This document shows, one piece after another, positions 1 through 8,533 of a stretch of 64,000 nucleotides of DNA. The DNA lies in contig NZ_CP012559.1 of the NCBI RefSeq assembly GCF_000831645.3, positions 62,001 to 126,000 of the forward strand, read 5' to 3'. The notes below the pieces were generated by a model. The model was not told the DNA's origin and did not search any database. It saw only the letters and a program-made list of their open reading frames with translations. The position numbers were made by a program, and so were the translations under genes. The stretch is from Companilactobacillus heilongjiangensis. Its GTDB lineage: Bacteria > Bacillota > Bacilli > Lactobacillales > Lactobacillaceae. Within the stretch, counting starts at the first letter, position 1, and each line of letters begins with the position of its first letter.

Positions 1-887
1 ACATAAAAAAATTATCAACCGAAGGTCGTAATCCTCAAACGACTGACTTGGATGAGATGAGTCCGTTAGAAATCGTCTCAGTCATGAATCAAGAAGATCA
101 AAAGGTGCCAGCTGCCATCAAACCGGAGTTGCCACAAATAGCTACAGCCGCAGAAAAGATTTCGCAGTCCTTTAAAAAGGGTGGTCGTTTATTCTATGTC
201 GGTGCTGGAACTAGTGGTCGACTTGGAGTTTTGGATGCTGCTGAATGTGTGCCAACTTTTGGAACTGAGCCCGAAATGGTTCAAGGTTTAATTGCTGGTG
301 GTGGCAAAGCCATGACTTTGGCAGTTGAAGGTGCTGAAGATGATGTTGAACTCGGTGCTAGTGATTTGAAAGACCACAATTTAACTGAAAATGATGTTGT
401 GGTCGGAATTGCTGCTAGTGGTCGAACTCCTTACGTGGTTGGCGCTTTGGACTATGCCAAATCAGTTGGAGCTGATACAATTGCATTATCGTGCAATCAA
501 GATTCAATCATCAGTCAACATGCGGAGACAAAAATTGAAGTTGTCGTTGGTCCCGAAGTTTTGTCAGGTTCAACTAGATTAAAGTCAGGAACCGCTCAAA
601 AGATGGTACTCAACATGTTGTCCACAGCCGCAATGGTCGGTGTCGGTAAGACTTATGGCAATTTGATGGTCGATGTTAAACCAACTAATAAGAAGCTAGT
701 TCAACGTTCAATTAACATTATTGTGGAAGTTACCGGTGTGAAAGCTGATATTGCTCAAGCTACTTTAGAAGAAGCTAACTACTCAGTTAAAGATGCCATC
801 GTGATGATTTCAAACAAGATGGATCAAGCTGCAGCCGAGCAAAAATTAACAGAGTCAGGTGGTTTTGTACGTCAAGCAATCAAGTGA
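1..887 (+). CDS. murQ: N-acetylmuramic acid 6-phosphate etherase, 5' end cut by window
   Basis: Cleaves the D-lactyl ether of MurNAc-6-P to give GlcNAc-6-P and lactate in cytoplasmic peptidoglycan recycling. The reading frame is open to the window edge, and residues before the first in-window TTG ([19 protein letters not shown]) match the usual MurQ N terminus, so the true start lies upstream. The SIS sugar-phosphate domain is clear: [18 protein letters not shown], with a catalytic-type Glu in DAAEC and a second in AVEGAEDD. The C terminus has the UBA-like helical segment typical of the family ([18 protein letters not shown]). The RpiR regulator starts 9 bp downstream, so the two are probably co-transcribed. 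The family assignment is very secure. Confidence 0.95.
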   Translation, partial: IKKLSTEGRNPQTTDLDEMSPLEIVSVMNQEDQKVPAAIKPELPQIATAAEKISQSFKKGGRLFYVGAGTSGRLGVLDAAECVPTFGTEPEMVQGLIAGGGKAMTLAVEGAEDDVELGASDLKDHNLTENDVVVGIAASGRTPYVVGALDYAKSVGADTIALSCNQDSIISQHAETKIEVVVGPEVLSGSTRLKSGTAQKMVLNMLSTAAMVGVGKTYGNLMVDVKPTNKKLVQRSINIIVEVTGVKADIAQATLEEANYSVKDAIVMISNKMDQAAAEQKLTESGGFVRQAIK

Positions 888-895
888 GGTAGCAC

Positions 896-1768
896 ATGGT
901 CAATACAATTTTATTAACAATTCGTTCGAAAATGGAGAACGCTAGTAAAGCCGAAAAAGTTCTGGGTGAGTACATTTTAAAAAATGTCCAATTGATTCCT
1001 GGAATGAGTGTGGCTGAATTGTCGAAGCAAAGTGGTGTCAGTCAGGCCACAATAGTTAGATTTGCCCAAAATTTAGGCGTGGATGGTTTTAAAGGTTTAA
1101 AAGTGGAATTAGCACGCTGTTCCATGGACGATGTAACTAATGGCTTGTACGACGAAATTTCGCCAGATGACGGCATTGATGAGTTGAAAGAAAAGCTAGT
1201 TATCCGGATTCAACATACGTTGGAAACAACTAGTCAGGGTCTGGATAAAGATATTTTGAAAAAAACTGTCGATTTGCTTGTCAGTGTTAATGTCATTCAA
1301 GTTTACGGACTTGGTGCTTCTAATTTAGTTGCCGAAGACTTTACACAGAAGTTTTCTCGAATTGGTTTAAATGTGATCAATACACAAGATACTCACGAGT
1401 TGGCGTCGAATTTTTTGACCCAACACAATAGTCAAGTTATCTTCTTGATTTCTGATTCAGGTGAAACTGTGGAGACTTTGACATTGGCTAAATTAGCTAA
1501 GAAAAAAGGTATTCCGGTTATCAGTTTGACGTCGAATACAAATAGTAGTTTGGCTAAAGTGTCGGATATTCATATTTTGACAAGTGATAGTGTGCCGAAG
1601 GATAAGGTTAGATCAGCTGCGACAACATCTCTTATCAGTCAGCTGTATGCTGTTGATTTGATATATTATCTCTACCTACAACGAGATTACGATAAAAATG
1701 TTCAAAGACTGAAAGAATCACATCTTTTAGTTGATGAATATTTTGCTAAGAAAACGAAGAAACGTTAA
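896..1768 (+). CDS. RpiR/MurR-family transcriptional regulator
   Basis: 290 aa. An N-terminal RpiR-type helix-turn-helix (about residues 1-77; MSVAELSKQSGVSQATIVRF) is followed by a SIS sugar-phosphate sensing domain (about 115-250; IQVYGLGASNLVAEDF, FLISDSGETVETL). The ATG at 896 is preceded by GTGAGGT at 884-890, overlapping the murQ stop. Position directly after murQ suggests it senses MurNAc-6-P or a related sugar phosphate and controls the MurNAc recycling genes. The ligand is inferred from context only. A strong terminator follows at once, ending the operon. Confidence 0.88.
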   Translation: MVNTILLTIRSKMENASKAEKVLGEYILKNVQLIPGMSVAELSKQSGVSQATIVRFAQNLGVDGFKGLKVELARCSMDDVTNGLYDEISPDDGIDELKEKLVIRIQHTLETTSQGLDKDILKKTVDLLVSVNVIQVYGLGASNLVAEDFTQKFSRIGLNVINTQDTHELASNFLTQHNSQVIFLISDSGETVETLTLAKLAKKKGIPVISLTSNTNSSLAKVSDIHILTSDSVPKDKVRSAATTSLISQLYAVDLIYYLYLQRDYDKNVQRLKESHLLVDEYFAKKTKKR

Positions 1769-1806
1769 AAAGGATTCAATCTCATTTACAGATTGAATCC
1801 TTTTTT
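1769..1806 (+). terminator. Rho-independent terminator after the murQ-rpiR operon
   Basis: A 13-bp stem (AAGGATTCAATCT paired with AGATTGAATCCTT) with a 7-nt loop runs into six T residues directly after the RpiR stop codon. Confidence 0.9.
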
Positions 1807-1945
1807 GTGTCTCATCTCCGGAGACAACATCATACAGTACCCTAGAATAACCACTAATCCTCAAATATCGACCACTTATTGCAAAGTCGAATACAAATGA
1901 ACCTTTTTGCATAAAATAATAATCATAAACATGAAAGAAGTGATT

Positions 1946-2782
1946 ATGATGAAACTACTTCAAGCAATAAACTTAACTAAAAAATTTCCCAATAAATTAG
2001 CTGTAAATAATATCTCCTTAACAATCAATCAAGGCGAGCTAGTTGCCTTACTAGGACCCAATGGTGCTGGTAAATCGACTACTCTCAACATGATGATTGG
2101 TGTTAGCCAGCCGACAAATGGACAAATAATCTTTGGCGAGAAATCCACTAATATTAAAGATTATAAAACTGAAATTGGCGTTGTTTTTCAAGGCAGCGTT
2201 TTAGATGATGATTTGACTGTCAAAGATAACATTATGACGCGAGCTAATATGTATGCTAAACCAGTGCAACTAAATAGTTTGATTAAAAAATTTGAATTAG
2301 AAAGTATTTGGAAACAGCCTTACTGCAGTCTTTCTGGTGGACAAAGACGCCGAGTAGATATTGCCCGTGCTTTGGTCAGCAGTCCTAAATTGTTATTTCT
2401 AGATGAACCATCAACTGGTTTGGATATACAGACAAGAACTAAAATTTGGGAAGTACTGGAGCAATTACGAAAAGAAACCGGTCTGACCATCGTCTTTACA
2501 ACGCATTATTTGGAAGAATCGGAAAATGCCGATTACATTTATATCATGGATCAAGGCCAGGTCATCGCTGAAGATACTGTGGCTGGTTTACAGAAAAAAT
2601 ATACTCAAAATGTTTTACAACTGGATTATTTAAATGGCGAGTCCAAAACAGAAACTCTTGATAACAAAGATGAGGCTATTAAGATTTTGACGGAAAACGC
2701 TAAGTTGTTAGCCAATTTCGAGTATCGTCCTGGCACAATGGATGATGTCTTTATGAATTTAACAGGAAAGGAGATTCGTTAA
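1946..2782 (+). CDS. ABC transporter ATP-binding protein
   Basis: 278 aa from the ATG at 1946; an upstream in-frame start at 1907 lacks a ribosome site, whereas GAAAGAAGTGA lies just before 1946. Walker A is GPNGAGKST, the signature LSGGQRRRVDIARAL, Walker B LLFLDEPSTGLD and the switch His is in TTHY. The C-terminal extension of about 70 residues is typical of exporters of the antibiotic/lipid (DrrA/CcmA-like) type. The permease begins 2 bp after the stop, so the pair forms an ABC-2 exporter. Substrate unknown. The downstream LytTR/DUF3021 pair may regulate it. Confidence 0.9.
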   Translation: MMKLLQAINLTKKFPNKLAVNNISLTINQGELVALLGPNGAGKSTTLNMMIGVSQPTNGQIIFGEKSTNIKDYKTEIGVVFQGSVLDDDLTVKDNIMTRANMYAKPVQLNSLIKKFELESIWKQPYCSLSGGQRRRVDIARALVSSPKLLFLDEPSTGLDIQTRTKIWEVLEQLRKETGLTIVFTTHYLEESENADYIYIMDQGQVIAEDTVAGLQKKYTQNVLQLDYLNGESKTETLDNKDEAIKILTENAKLLANFEYRPGTMDDVFMNLTGKEIR

Positions 2783-2783
2783 T

Positions 2784-3656
2784 ATGAAAGGATTAATGTA
2801 TCGTAACTTAAAAATTTATTTCTCCAATAAAAGTGGGGTCTTCTTTTCTTTGATGGGAGCGTTGATTTCCTTTGTTCTGTACTTAATATTCTTGAGCCAA
2901 AATATGGTTAATAGCTGGAGTGACGTACCAGATACGAAGTTGTTACTGGATCCATGGCTGATTGGTGGCACGATGACCATTACGGCGATAACGACCACTT
3001 TGAGTAGCCTGAGTTTAATGGTTCAAGACCGTGAGAAAAATATTTTGTCTGATCTGAGTTTGACCGATGTTAGTTACTTGGGAATTCAGTGTTCGTATTT
3101 ACTGACAGCAATGATTGTCGGTACCGTTATGCAGCTGGTAATGTATTTCATGATGGGCGGCTACTTTATGATCGCTGATAAGAGTCCACTGAATATGACG
3201 GTTTTTTCACAAATTCTAGGTACCGCTGTCTTGAGCAGTTTTATTTGGACGACTTTTAATTTACTTTTATTATCGTTTGTTAAAAAAATTGATACTTTGG
3301 GTAAAATTGGGACGATTGTCGGAACAGCATCCGGTTTTCTGGCAGGTGTTTATATTCCGATTGGAATTTTGCCAACTGGAGTTCAAGAATTTATGAAATA
3401 CACGCCAGCACTGTATAATACAGCTATATACCGGAATATTTTGCTGAATACTCAGTTGAAAAATTCGTTTAGAAATTTGCCTGTTTCAATTGCAAATGAA
3501 TTTGATGAAAAGATGGGTATCAATGTTAAATGGGGCAGTCAGATTCTGACGATTCAACAAAATATCTGGGTAATTATCGGCTTTGCGGTAGTGATTAGCT
3601 TGATAACGGTGCTTATTTCCAAATTTAGTCAACGTGTGGTCATTAGCAAAGCTTGA
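2784..3656 (+). CDS. ABC-2 type transporter permease
   Basis: 290 aa with about six hydrophobic segments, partner of the ATPase 2 bp upstream. The N-terminal part (residues 1-35) is a cytoplasmic start followed by the first membrane helix (VFFSLMGALISFVLYLIFL). The central segments and the GVYIPIGILPTGVQEFMKYTP loop are typical of ABC2_membrane proteins. Probably exports a hydrophobic compound or peptide. The LytTR gene starts 19 bp further on, suggesting one transcript. Confidence 0.85.
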   Translation: MKGLMYRNLKIYFSNKSGVFFSLMGALISFVLYLIFLSQNMVNSWSDVPDTKLLLDPWLIGGTMTITAITTTLSSLSLMVQDREKNILSDLSLTDVSYLGIQCSYLLTAMIVGTVMQLVMYFMMGGYFMIADKSPLNMTVFSQILGTAVLSSFIWTTFNLLLLSFVKKIDTLGKIGTIVGTASGFLAGVYIPIGILPTGVQEFMKYTPALYNTAIYRNILLNTQLKNSFRNLPVSIANEFDEKMGINVKWGSQILTIQQNIWVIIGFAVVISLITVLISKFSQRVVISKA

Positions 3657-3674
3657 TTTTAAGGGGAACCGAAT

Positions 3675-4127
3675 ATGAAAATAAACTTCAACCAAGATGA
3701 TAAAATTCCCAAAAATGAAATAGATATAACGGTTAAAGCAGCTAATTTCTCGAATGAAGTTCAAGAATTAATGCGCAAGTTGGAAGAATTGAACGCTAAG
3801 TTTTCCGCCATTCCTTTGTCAGTCGATGATCGAGTAGTTATGGTTCAAATCGAGCAAATCATTGCTGTGGAAGTGTTTGAGAATGAACTAACTGTTTATA
3901 CGCCTGAAAAAAATTATCGTTTACGCGGTCAATTGAAGAAAATGACTGAACGAATCAATGATGGAAATTTTGTTCAAATATCTAAGAATACGGTGATTAA
4001 TTTGAACCATTTGGATTCCTTAGAAGCGGCTTTCTCAGGCAATATGACAGCTTTTTTAACCGATGATTTGAAGTTTAGTGTCAGTCGAAAATATCTATCT
4101 GACTTGAAAAAACAATTGGGGATGTGA
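3675..4127 (+). CDS. LytTR-domain DNA-binding protein without receiver domain
   Basis: 150 aa. The C-terminal half (about 45-148) is a LytTR domain: VVMVQIEQIIAVEVFENELT, then FVQISKNTVINLNHLD and the final FSVSRKYLSDLKKQL strand/helix. There is no phospho-acceptor receiver domain; the N-terminal 45 residues are short and polar. AGGGGAACC at 3661-3669 is the ribosome site. Stand-alone LytTR proteins next to a DUF3021 membrane protein are a recurrent pair in lactobacilli, with the membrane partner thought to hold or control the DNA-binding protein. Likely regulates the ABC exporter upstream. Confidence 0.85.
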   Translation: MKINFNQDDKIPKNEIDITVKAANFSNEVQELMRKLEELNAKFSAIPLSVDDRVVMVQIEQIIAVEVFENELTVYTPEKNYRLRGQLKKMTERINDGNFVQISKNTVINLNHLDSLEAAFSGNMTAFLTDDLKFSVSRKYLSDLKKQLGM

Positions 4128-4137
4128 GGTGTTGAAT

Positions 4138-4545
4138 ATGGCTAATATATTAAAAGTTGTGAAGTATTTTGCGATTGGAGTTTTATTAGGATCATTCAGT
4201 TTCTTATTGATAATCTTACTTGGTGGCGAGATGATGGTTTCCCCAAAAGGTGTGCTATCACTGTTCTTTTTCAGTGGCTTGATTGGAATTGTCTCAATGA
4301 TTTTTGAAGCCGAGTGGTTCAATTTTCCAATTAGATTATTAATACATTTGTTAATTACGATAGTGATTGTTGGTATGATGATGTATTTTGCCGGTTGGTG
4401 GAATCAAGTTGTTGCAGGACATGTGGTCTCATTTTTAACTAGCGTTGGTATAACATATATCGGCGTTTGGGTGATGTTGTATTTGGCAGATGTCATCAAT
4501 ACTAAAAAAATGAATGCGGTGCTACGTAAAAGAAAATCTAAATAA
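4138..4545 (+). CDS. DUF3021 family membrane protein
   Basis: 135 aa with four predicted membrane helices (about 9-30, 38-58, 67-87, 95-117) and a basic C-terminal tail (RKRKSK). The ATG at 4138 is chosen because GTGAGGT lies 7 nt upstream; an in-frame GTG at 4129 overlaps that site. It follows the LytTR gene by 10 bp. By family knowledge it is the likely antagonist or sensor partner of the LytTR regulator; this has not been shown here. Confidence 0.75.
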   Translation: MANILKVVKYFAIGVLLGSFSFLLIILLGGEMMVSPKGVLSLFFFSGLIGIVSMIFEAEWFNFPIRLLIHLLITIVIVGMMMYFAGWWNQVVAGHVVSFLTSVGITYIGVWVMLYLADVINTKKMNAVLRKRKSK

Positions 4546-4548
4546 TCA

Positions 4549-4594
4549 ATAAAAAAATCGAAGATAGCCTAATTAAGGTTACTTCGATTTTTTA
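4549..4594. terminator. Bidirectional terminator between DUF3021 and marR genes
   Basis: AAAAAATCGAAG pairs with CTTCGATTTTTT around an imperfect inner stem, with T runs in both directions. It serves the + strand ABC/LytTR operon and the convergent MarR gene. Confidence 0.8.
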
Positions 4595-5023
4595 ATTAAA
4601 ATTTTTTGCAGCTTCACTCCAACTTTCCAATTGATTAAAAACGGTCTTTAAATCAGTATCGGTAGTGTGGGTTTCCTCAAGTATTTGATTCCACAGTTCC
4701 TCTTTAATTTGGCGAAGCGTTTTACAAGCGTCCGTTCCTTTGGGTGTGATGGTGATCCAAGTTGTCCGATGGTCGCTGTCATCAGATATTCTCGTGATAT
4801 ATCCAGCTTTTTCAAGGTGTGTCATTTCTCGACTAACTAGCCCTTTGTTAATGGCGAGTTCAGTTGTTATTTGTTTTGCGGTAATTCTATTATTATCACT
4901 GATTAAGAGTAGAAAATTAGCGTTACTGGCATTGATTTCAGGAAGAGTAAGTTCGTGACTCATAGCGGTCTGAAAGCGTCGATGCAAGGCTCCAATGAAC
5001 TTTCCCAGTTTTATAATATCCAA
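4592..5023 (-). CDS. MarR-family transcriptional regulator
   Basis: 143 aa. The winged helix-turn-helix occupies about residues 35-105 (NRITAKQITTELAINKGLVS, then wing ISDDSDHRTTWITIT). It is divergent from the small membrane protein at 5131; the intergenic region carries an 18-bp interrupted palindrome, so it probably represses that gene and itself. Ligand unknown. Confidence 0.88.
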   Translation of the reverse strand: MDIIKLGKFIGALHRRFQTAMSHELTLPEINASNANFLLLISDNNRITAKQITTELAINKGLVSREMTHLEKAGYITRISDDSDHRTTWITITPKGTDACKTLRQIKEELWNQILEETHTTDTDLKTVFNQLESWSEAAKNFN

Positions 5024-5065
5024 GACAACGACCTCCTTTTTGTTTCAGTATAGCATAAAATATAG

Positions 5066-5118
5066 TTGACAAATAAACTAAATGAGACTATATTCTACAA
5101 TAGTTGCTTTATCAACTA
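5066..5118 (+). promoter_or_regulatory. Promoter with probable MarR operator
   Basis: TTGACA at 5066-5071 and TATATT about 18 bp downstream form a promoter for the membrane protein gene. A perfect 6-6-6 inverted repeat TAGTTG-CTTTAT-CAACTA (5101-5118) lies around the transcription start, and a related half-site TAGTTG overlaps the -35. The position suits repression by the divergent MarR protein. Confidence 0.6.
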
Positions 5119-5130
5119 ATGGAGGACAAA

Positions 5131-5586
5131 ATGGCTTTTAAACGACAAGTATTATTTATATTATTTATGTGTATCGGCATGGGTGGCAGTATGAGCTGGT
5201 TAAAATTGGCTACGAATCAAGGAATCAATAGCTCGATGTGGCGCGTATTTTTGATATCAGTTTTGCCAACGATAGCGTTTGCCTTTGTATTTAACTTTTT
5301 GATTGTCAGCAATATAAGCAATTTGTTGGTTAAATTACTCACGAAGAATATAACTGATGAAAAAGTTATTGGTCTAAAAGCAGGGGCGATTCGTGGCTGG
5401 ACAATGTTGATTATGATGAGTTTTACGATGAGTACGAGAGCTCTTTGGATCAGCGGAACACTTTCACATATGACAGTAGTGCAGTTTATCCTGGGATATT
5501 TTGGAACATTGACGATGGCATATTTTGTCCGTGATGTTGTTATCATGCCATTGGTAAGACGAATTCTTTTTAGACCAGTAGTTTAA
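5131..5586 (+). CDS. Small four-helix membrane protein, DUF2798-like
   Basis: 151 aa from the ATG at 5131, which has GGAGG at 5121-5125; an upstream in-frame start at 5104 falls inside the palindrome and is unlikely. Four hydrophobic segments (about 5-25, 37-60, 87-107, 117-140) ending in a basic tail (RRILFRPVV). The layout resembles DUF2798 proteins, but the match is from pattern only. Divergent from, and probably controlled by, the MarR gene. Function unknown. Confidence 0.65.
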   Translation: MAFKRQVLFILFMCIGMGGSMSWLKLATNQGINSSMWRVFLISVLPTIAFAFVFNFLIVSNISNLLVKLLTKNITDEKVIGLKAGAIRGWTMLIMMSFTMSTRALWISGTLSHMTVVQFILGYFGTLTMAYFVRDVVIMPLVRRILFRPVV

Positions 5587-5613
5587 AAAATAATCGAGTT
5601 AAATAACTTACGG

Positions 5614-5650
5614 AAGGTTTGAATTCACAATAAAATTCAAGCCTTTTTAT
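5614..5650 (+). terminator. Rho-independent terminator
   Basis: AAGGTTTGAATT pairs with AATTCAAGCCTT (one G-T pair) around an 8-nt loop and ends in T5. Confidence 0.8.
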
Positions 5651-5736
5651 TTAGCTTTATGTTATCCGCTTACATAAATAACAAATTCTGTTAGTATAAG
5701 TATTGCTATAATAGATATAAATTATATTAGGTTATT

Positions 5737-5837
5737 ACGCGTGGTGCTAGTTAATTGTTATTAGTTGAATGTGAAAGCATTTAAACAATTTTAGACTATG
5801 AAATATTTGTAATAGGTTATCAACTAGCACCATGCGT
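5737..5837. mobile_element. MITE-like element, 101 bp, PE-free copy
   Basis: The ends form terminal inverted repeats: ACGCGTGGTGCTAGTT (5737-5752) against AACTAGCACCATGCGT (5822-5837), 15 of 16 matching. The 9-bp sequence TAGGTTATT directly flanks both sides (5728-5736 and 5838-5846), a target-site duplication. It has no ORF. The same interior sequence (GTTATTAGTTGAATG and AAGCATTTAA) recurs at 17.6, 29.7, 32.9 and 47.8 kb and inverted at 23.0 kb, often with a palindromic PE inserted after CTAGTTAA; this copy lacks the PE. The mobilising transposase is not in the window. Confidence 0.8.
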
Positions 5838-5893
5838 TAGGTTATTGTCAGAGAATAACCATTAAGTATCTTTATAATCAATTGGAAATTGAA

Positions 5894-5940
5894 TTAGTCG
5901 GAGGAGTGGGGAGAAATATTTCTCCACGCCCCGAAGACAG
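5894..5940 (+). repeat. Solo outer stem of PE family (core lost)
   Basis: TTAGTCGGAGGAGTGG...CCACGCCCCGAAGAC is the outer stem of the palindromic element with its inner hairpins missing; AGAAATATTTCT remains at the apex. It lies just upstream of the GntR gene start and produces a misleading in-frame N-terminal extension. Confidence 0.6.
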
Positions 5941-5968
5941 CAAAATACATTATTTGGAGAATTCGCTC

Positions 5969-6664
5969 ATGGTTGCAGAAATTTTGTATCAAAAAGTGGC
6001 CGATGATATCAAGAAAAATATCTTGTCCGGCGTTTATGAATTAGATAGCTTGATTCCCACTGAAAATGACCTTGAGAAGAAGTATTCCGTCAGTAAAATT
6101 ACCGTTCGTAAAGCCGTTGAACAGTTAGTTGCTGAAGGTTATTTGATGAAGAAGAGTGGAATTGGAACACGAGTTGTCAGCAATCACTTGTTCAATAAAT
6201 TATCAAAAGCCAAGTCATATTCAACAATCGTCAGAGAAAATGATCAGTTAACGAAACAAGTTTTAGAAGTTGCTAATGTGTCTGCCGAAGAGACCCCAAT
6301 AGCAACTGAATTTGGCGACCAGAATATTGTTTATATCAAACGTTTATATTCATTGGATAATAAACCTTTTATTATTGTGAGCCATTATTTACCTAACGTT
6401 GAAATTCCAACTGAAAAAAGAAATTTGAAAAACCAATCATTGTACAAGTTTCTTAAGGATAGTGGGCAAGAAATCAATAGTTTCAAAGATGAGTTCAGCG
6501 CAGTTAACATCAGTACTGCGGATCAAAAATTGTTAAACAAAGATGATACTTTAGCATTGAAACGAATCAGACGAGGTTTTGATAATAAAGGAAATTTGAT
6601 TGAATATACTGAATCCATTTATGACAGCAATAAAATGCCATACAAAATTGAATATGAAATTTAG
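5969..6664 (+). CDS. GntR/HutC-family regulator with UTRA domain
   Basis: 231 aa. The start is the ATG at 5969 (GGAGA at 5955-5959); an earlier in-frame start at 5882 would read through the PE stem. The N-terminal winged HTH (about 1-70) contains IPTENDLEKKYSVSKITVRKAV, and the C-terminal UTRA ligand domain (about 85-228) contains VYIKRLYSLDNKPFIIVSHY. It lies upstream of the PTS/DgaEF operon and is its likely regulator, responding to a sugar-phosphate intermediate. A perfect palindrome before the EIIC gene is a candidate operator. Confidence 0.87.
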   Translation: MVAEILYQKVADDIKKNILSGVYELDSLIPTENDLEKKYSVSKITVRKAVEQLVAEGYLMKKSGIGTRVVSNHLFNKLSKAKSYSTIVRENDQLTKQVLEVANVSAEETPIATEFGDQNIVYIKRLYSLDNKPFIIVSHYLPNVEIPTEKRNLKNQSLYKFLKDSGQEINSFKDEFSAVNISTADQKLLNKDDTLALKRIRRGFDNKGNLIEYTESIYDSNKMPYKIEYEI

Positions 6665-6724
6665 TGTTTTTTGTTCAAATAAACAGAATTCTTAATTGGA
6701 TTATTTATATTATTAAAATAAAAC

Positions 6725-6902
6725 TAGTTGGAAGAGTGGAGAGTATTCATCAGCAGCGAAAGTGGCGTTATGGCTTTAGCCATTACACCACCGGGCGTGT
6801 TGGAGACTTGCGGTTTTTGCAAGGGTTCAACCGAGGCTCGAGACCGCTCTTTGGCTCGAGCCGTTCCGCGCAGCAGTTGAATACTCTCCGCTCTGGAAAC
6901 GG
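6725..6902 (+). repeat. Palindromic element PE, full copy
   Basis: Outer arms AGAGTGGAGAGTATTCATC and GAATACTCTCCGCTCT pair. Inside are hairpin 1 (GTGGCGTTATGGC TTTA GCCATTACACCAC), hairpin 2 (GACTTGC...GCAAGGGTTC) and the GAGGCTCGAGACCGC segment ending in CCGTTCCGCG. It lies between gntR and the PTS operon. Confidence 0.85.
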
Positions 6903-6918
6903 CCTCATTCAGGAATTT

Positions 6919-6957
6919 ATTTAAGCGTTTACATCATAACATTATAATGTTATGATG
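6919..6957 (+). promoter_or_regulatory. Control region of the amino-sugar operon: cre-like site and 26-bp palindrome
   Basis: TTTAAGCGTTTACAT (about 6919-6934) fits the CcpA cre consensus with one mismatch. A perfect 26-bp inverted repeat, CATCATAACATTA followed by its reverse complement, occupies 6932-6957 and contains a TATAAT at its centre. It sits 13 bp before the EIIC ribosome site, as expected for a GntR operator over the -10 region. Regulator assignment is inference. Confidence 0.6.
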
Positions 6958-6982
6958 ATTGCGAAAAAAGAGGAGGGTACAT

Positions 6983-8260
6983 ATGGATAATTTTGTTAAT
7001 TTTTTGAACGCCAAGATCTTGCCAGTTGCCAATCGAGTTGGGACACAACGACACATGATGGCAATCAGAAAGGGGGTTATTTCAACACTACCACTGACCA
7101 TTGTTGGTTCATTCTTTACTTTGATCAATAATCCCCCAATTCAAGCGTGGGCTGATGCAATAGCTCCTTATAAGGAAATTTTAGATATACCGTTTCGTTA
7201 TACTGTCGGTATTTTAGCTTTGTATGCCACATTCGGTATCGCATCGTCATTGGCTGACAGTTACAAATTAGATAAATTGAGCAACGGAGTTTTGGCCGTT
7301 TTAGCTTTCTTAGTTTCAACAGCCGCACCAATTCACATCACCGAAGATGTTAAAGGTGTGATTTCGGCGGGACGTTACATCGATATTTCTAATTTGAGTG
7401 CTTCATCGTTGTTCGCTTCAATTGTGACCGGACTTTTGTCGGTTGAAATTTATCGTTTCTTCAAAGAACGGAATATCACCATCAAAATGCCGCAAGGTGT
7501 ACCACCAGAGGTTTCTAATTCCTTTGTCGCCTTGATTCCAGCTGCATTTATCCTGATTTTCTTCTGGTTCATTCGTTACATTTTAAACTTCAATATTTCA
7601 TCATTCTTGAGTTTGATCTTGATGCCATTAAAGGGTGTCTTAGTTGGTAACAGTCTCTTCGGTGGCTTACTAACAATTCTCTTGATTACCGGCTTTTGGA
7701 CGTTGGGTATTCACGGTGCAGCTATCATGGCGCCAATTACAAGACCTTTCTGGGAAATGTCAATCGCCCAAAATATGAGTGAATTTGCTGGTGGAACTAG
7801 TGCTAATCACCTTTCAACAATCTTCACTGAACAATTCTTACAATGGTTCCTTTGGATTGGTGGAGCCGGTGGTACTTTGGCCTTAGTTGTTTTGTTCATG
7901 TTCTCTAAGTCAGCATATCTCAAGGATTTGGGAAAACTTGCGATTCTGCCAGGACTTTTCAACATCAATGAACCAGTTATCTTCGGTGCACCAATTGTTA
8001 TGAATCCAATCTTAGGTATTCCATTCATCGTGGCACCTTTAGTTACCGGAACACTCTCGTATTTCATGACTATCTGGGGCGTTGTGCCAATGATGATGGC
8101 CCGTTTACCATTTACCGTTCCCAGTCCATTGGGTGCATTCAGTAGTACAAACTGGAGTATTCCAGCCATGATTTTGGTATTTGTTAACTTCTTGATCGAC
8201 TTGGCAATTTACTACCCATTCTTCAAGATTTTTGAAAAACAACAACTAGAAAAGGAATAG
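6983..8260 (+). CDS. PTS sugar transporter subunit IIC (lactose/cellobiose-like)
   Basis: 425 aa integral membrane permease; start ATG 6983 with AGGAGGG at 6971-6977. It opens with NFLNAKILPVANRVGTQRHMMAIRKG, a typical start of the Lac-family EIIC, and has about ten hydrophobic segments. The LPGLFNINEPVIFGAPIVMN motif is the family hallmark (NEPVIFG substrate-binding loop). No IIA or IIB gene is in the operon, so phosphoryl transfer must come from components encoded elsewhere. With the downstream MupG-like protein and amidohydrolase, the cargo is probably a glycoside of an acylated amino sugar or its acid. Confidence 0.9.
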   Translation: MDNFVNFLNAKILPVANRVGTQRHMMAIRKGVISTLPLTIVGSFFTLINNPPIQAWADAIAPYKEILDIPFRYTVGILALYATFGIASSLADSYKLDKLSNGVLAVLAFLVSTAAPIHITEDVKGVISAGRYIDISNLSASSLFASIVTGLLSVEIYRFFKERNITIKMPQGVPPEVSNSFVALIPAAFILIFFWFIRYILNFNISSFLSLILMPLKGVLVGNSLFGGLLTILLITGFWTLGIHGAAIMAPITRPFWEMSIAQNMSEFAGGTSANHLSTIFTEQFLQWFLWIGGAGGTLALVVLFMFSKSAYLKDLGKLAILPGLFNINEPVIFGAPIVMNPILGIPFIVAPLVTGTLSYFMTIWGVVPMMMARLPFTVPSPLGAFSSTNWSIPAMILVFVNFLIDLAIYYPFFKIFEKQQLEKE

Positions 8261-8269
8261 GTGAGAATA

Positions 8270-8533
8270 ATGGCTTTACTATTTTTAGCAATCTATTTTA
8301 TTGCCTGTGAAATTCTGGTTCAAAAAGATATTATGCCTAGATTTTTAAAAAAATTTCACGCTGGAAAGTTAATTTTCATTTCATTGTCCGTAATTTTAAC
8401 TTTAGCGGTGATTAGCTTCTACGTAAAATATGCCGTGGTTCTAGTAATACTCAGTACAATTTATTTTTCCGTTGTGATTTCGAATTACTACTTGAAAGAA
8501 TTCCAGAAAATGGAGAGGGGTAAAAAAATATGA
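8270..8533 (+). CDS. Small membrane protein of unknown function in PTS operon
   Basis: 87 aa. I start it at ATG 8270, with GGTGAG just upstream; a GTG at 8261 is possible. Three hydrophobic stretches (about 2-17, 38-56, 57-73) separated by a basic loop (MPRFLKKFHAGK), ending in a charged tail. The downstream gene's ATG overlaps its stop codon, so translation is coupled. Co-location with the EIIC suggests an accessory to the transporter. No domain recognised. Confidence 0.7.
   Translation: MALLFLAIYFIACEILVQKDIMPRFLKKFHAGKLIFISLSVILTLAVISFYVKYAVVLVILSTIYFSVVISNYYLKEFQKMERGKKI

Noticed and set aside
5882-5968. N-terminal extension of the GntR regulator
   Set aside because: It is encoded by the solo PE stem and lacks a ribosome site; ATG 5969 fits the family start.
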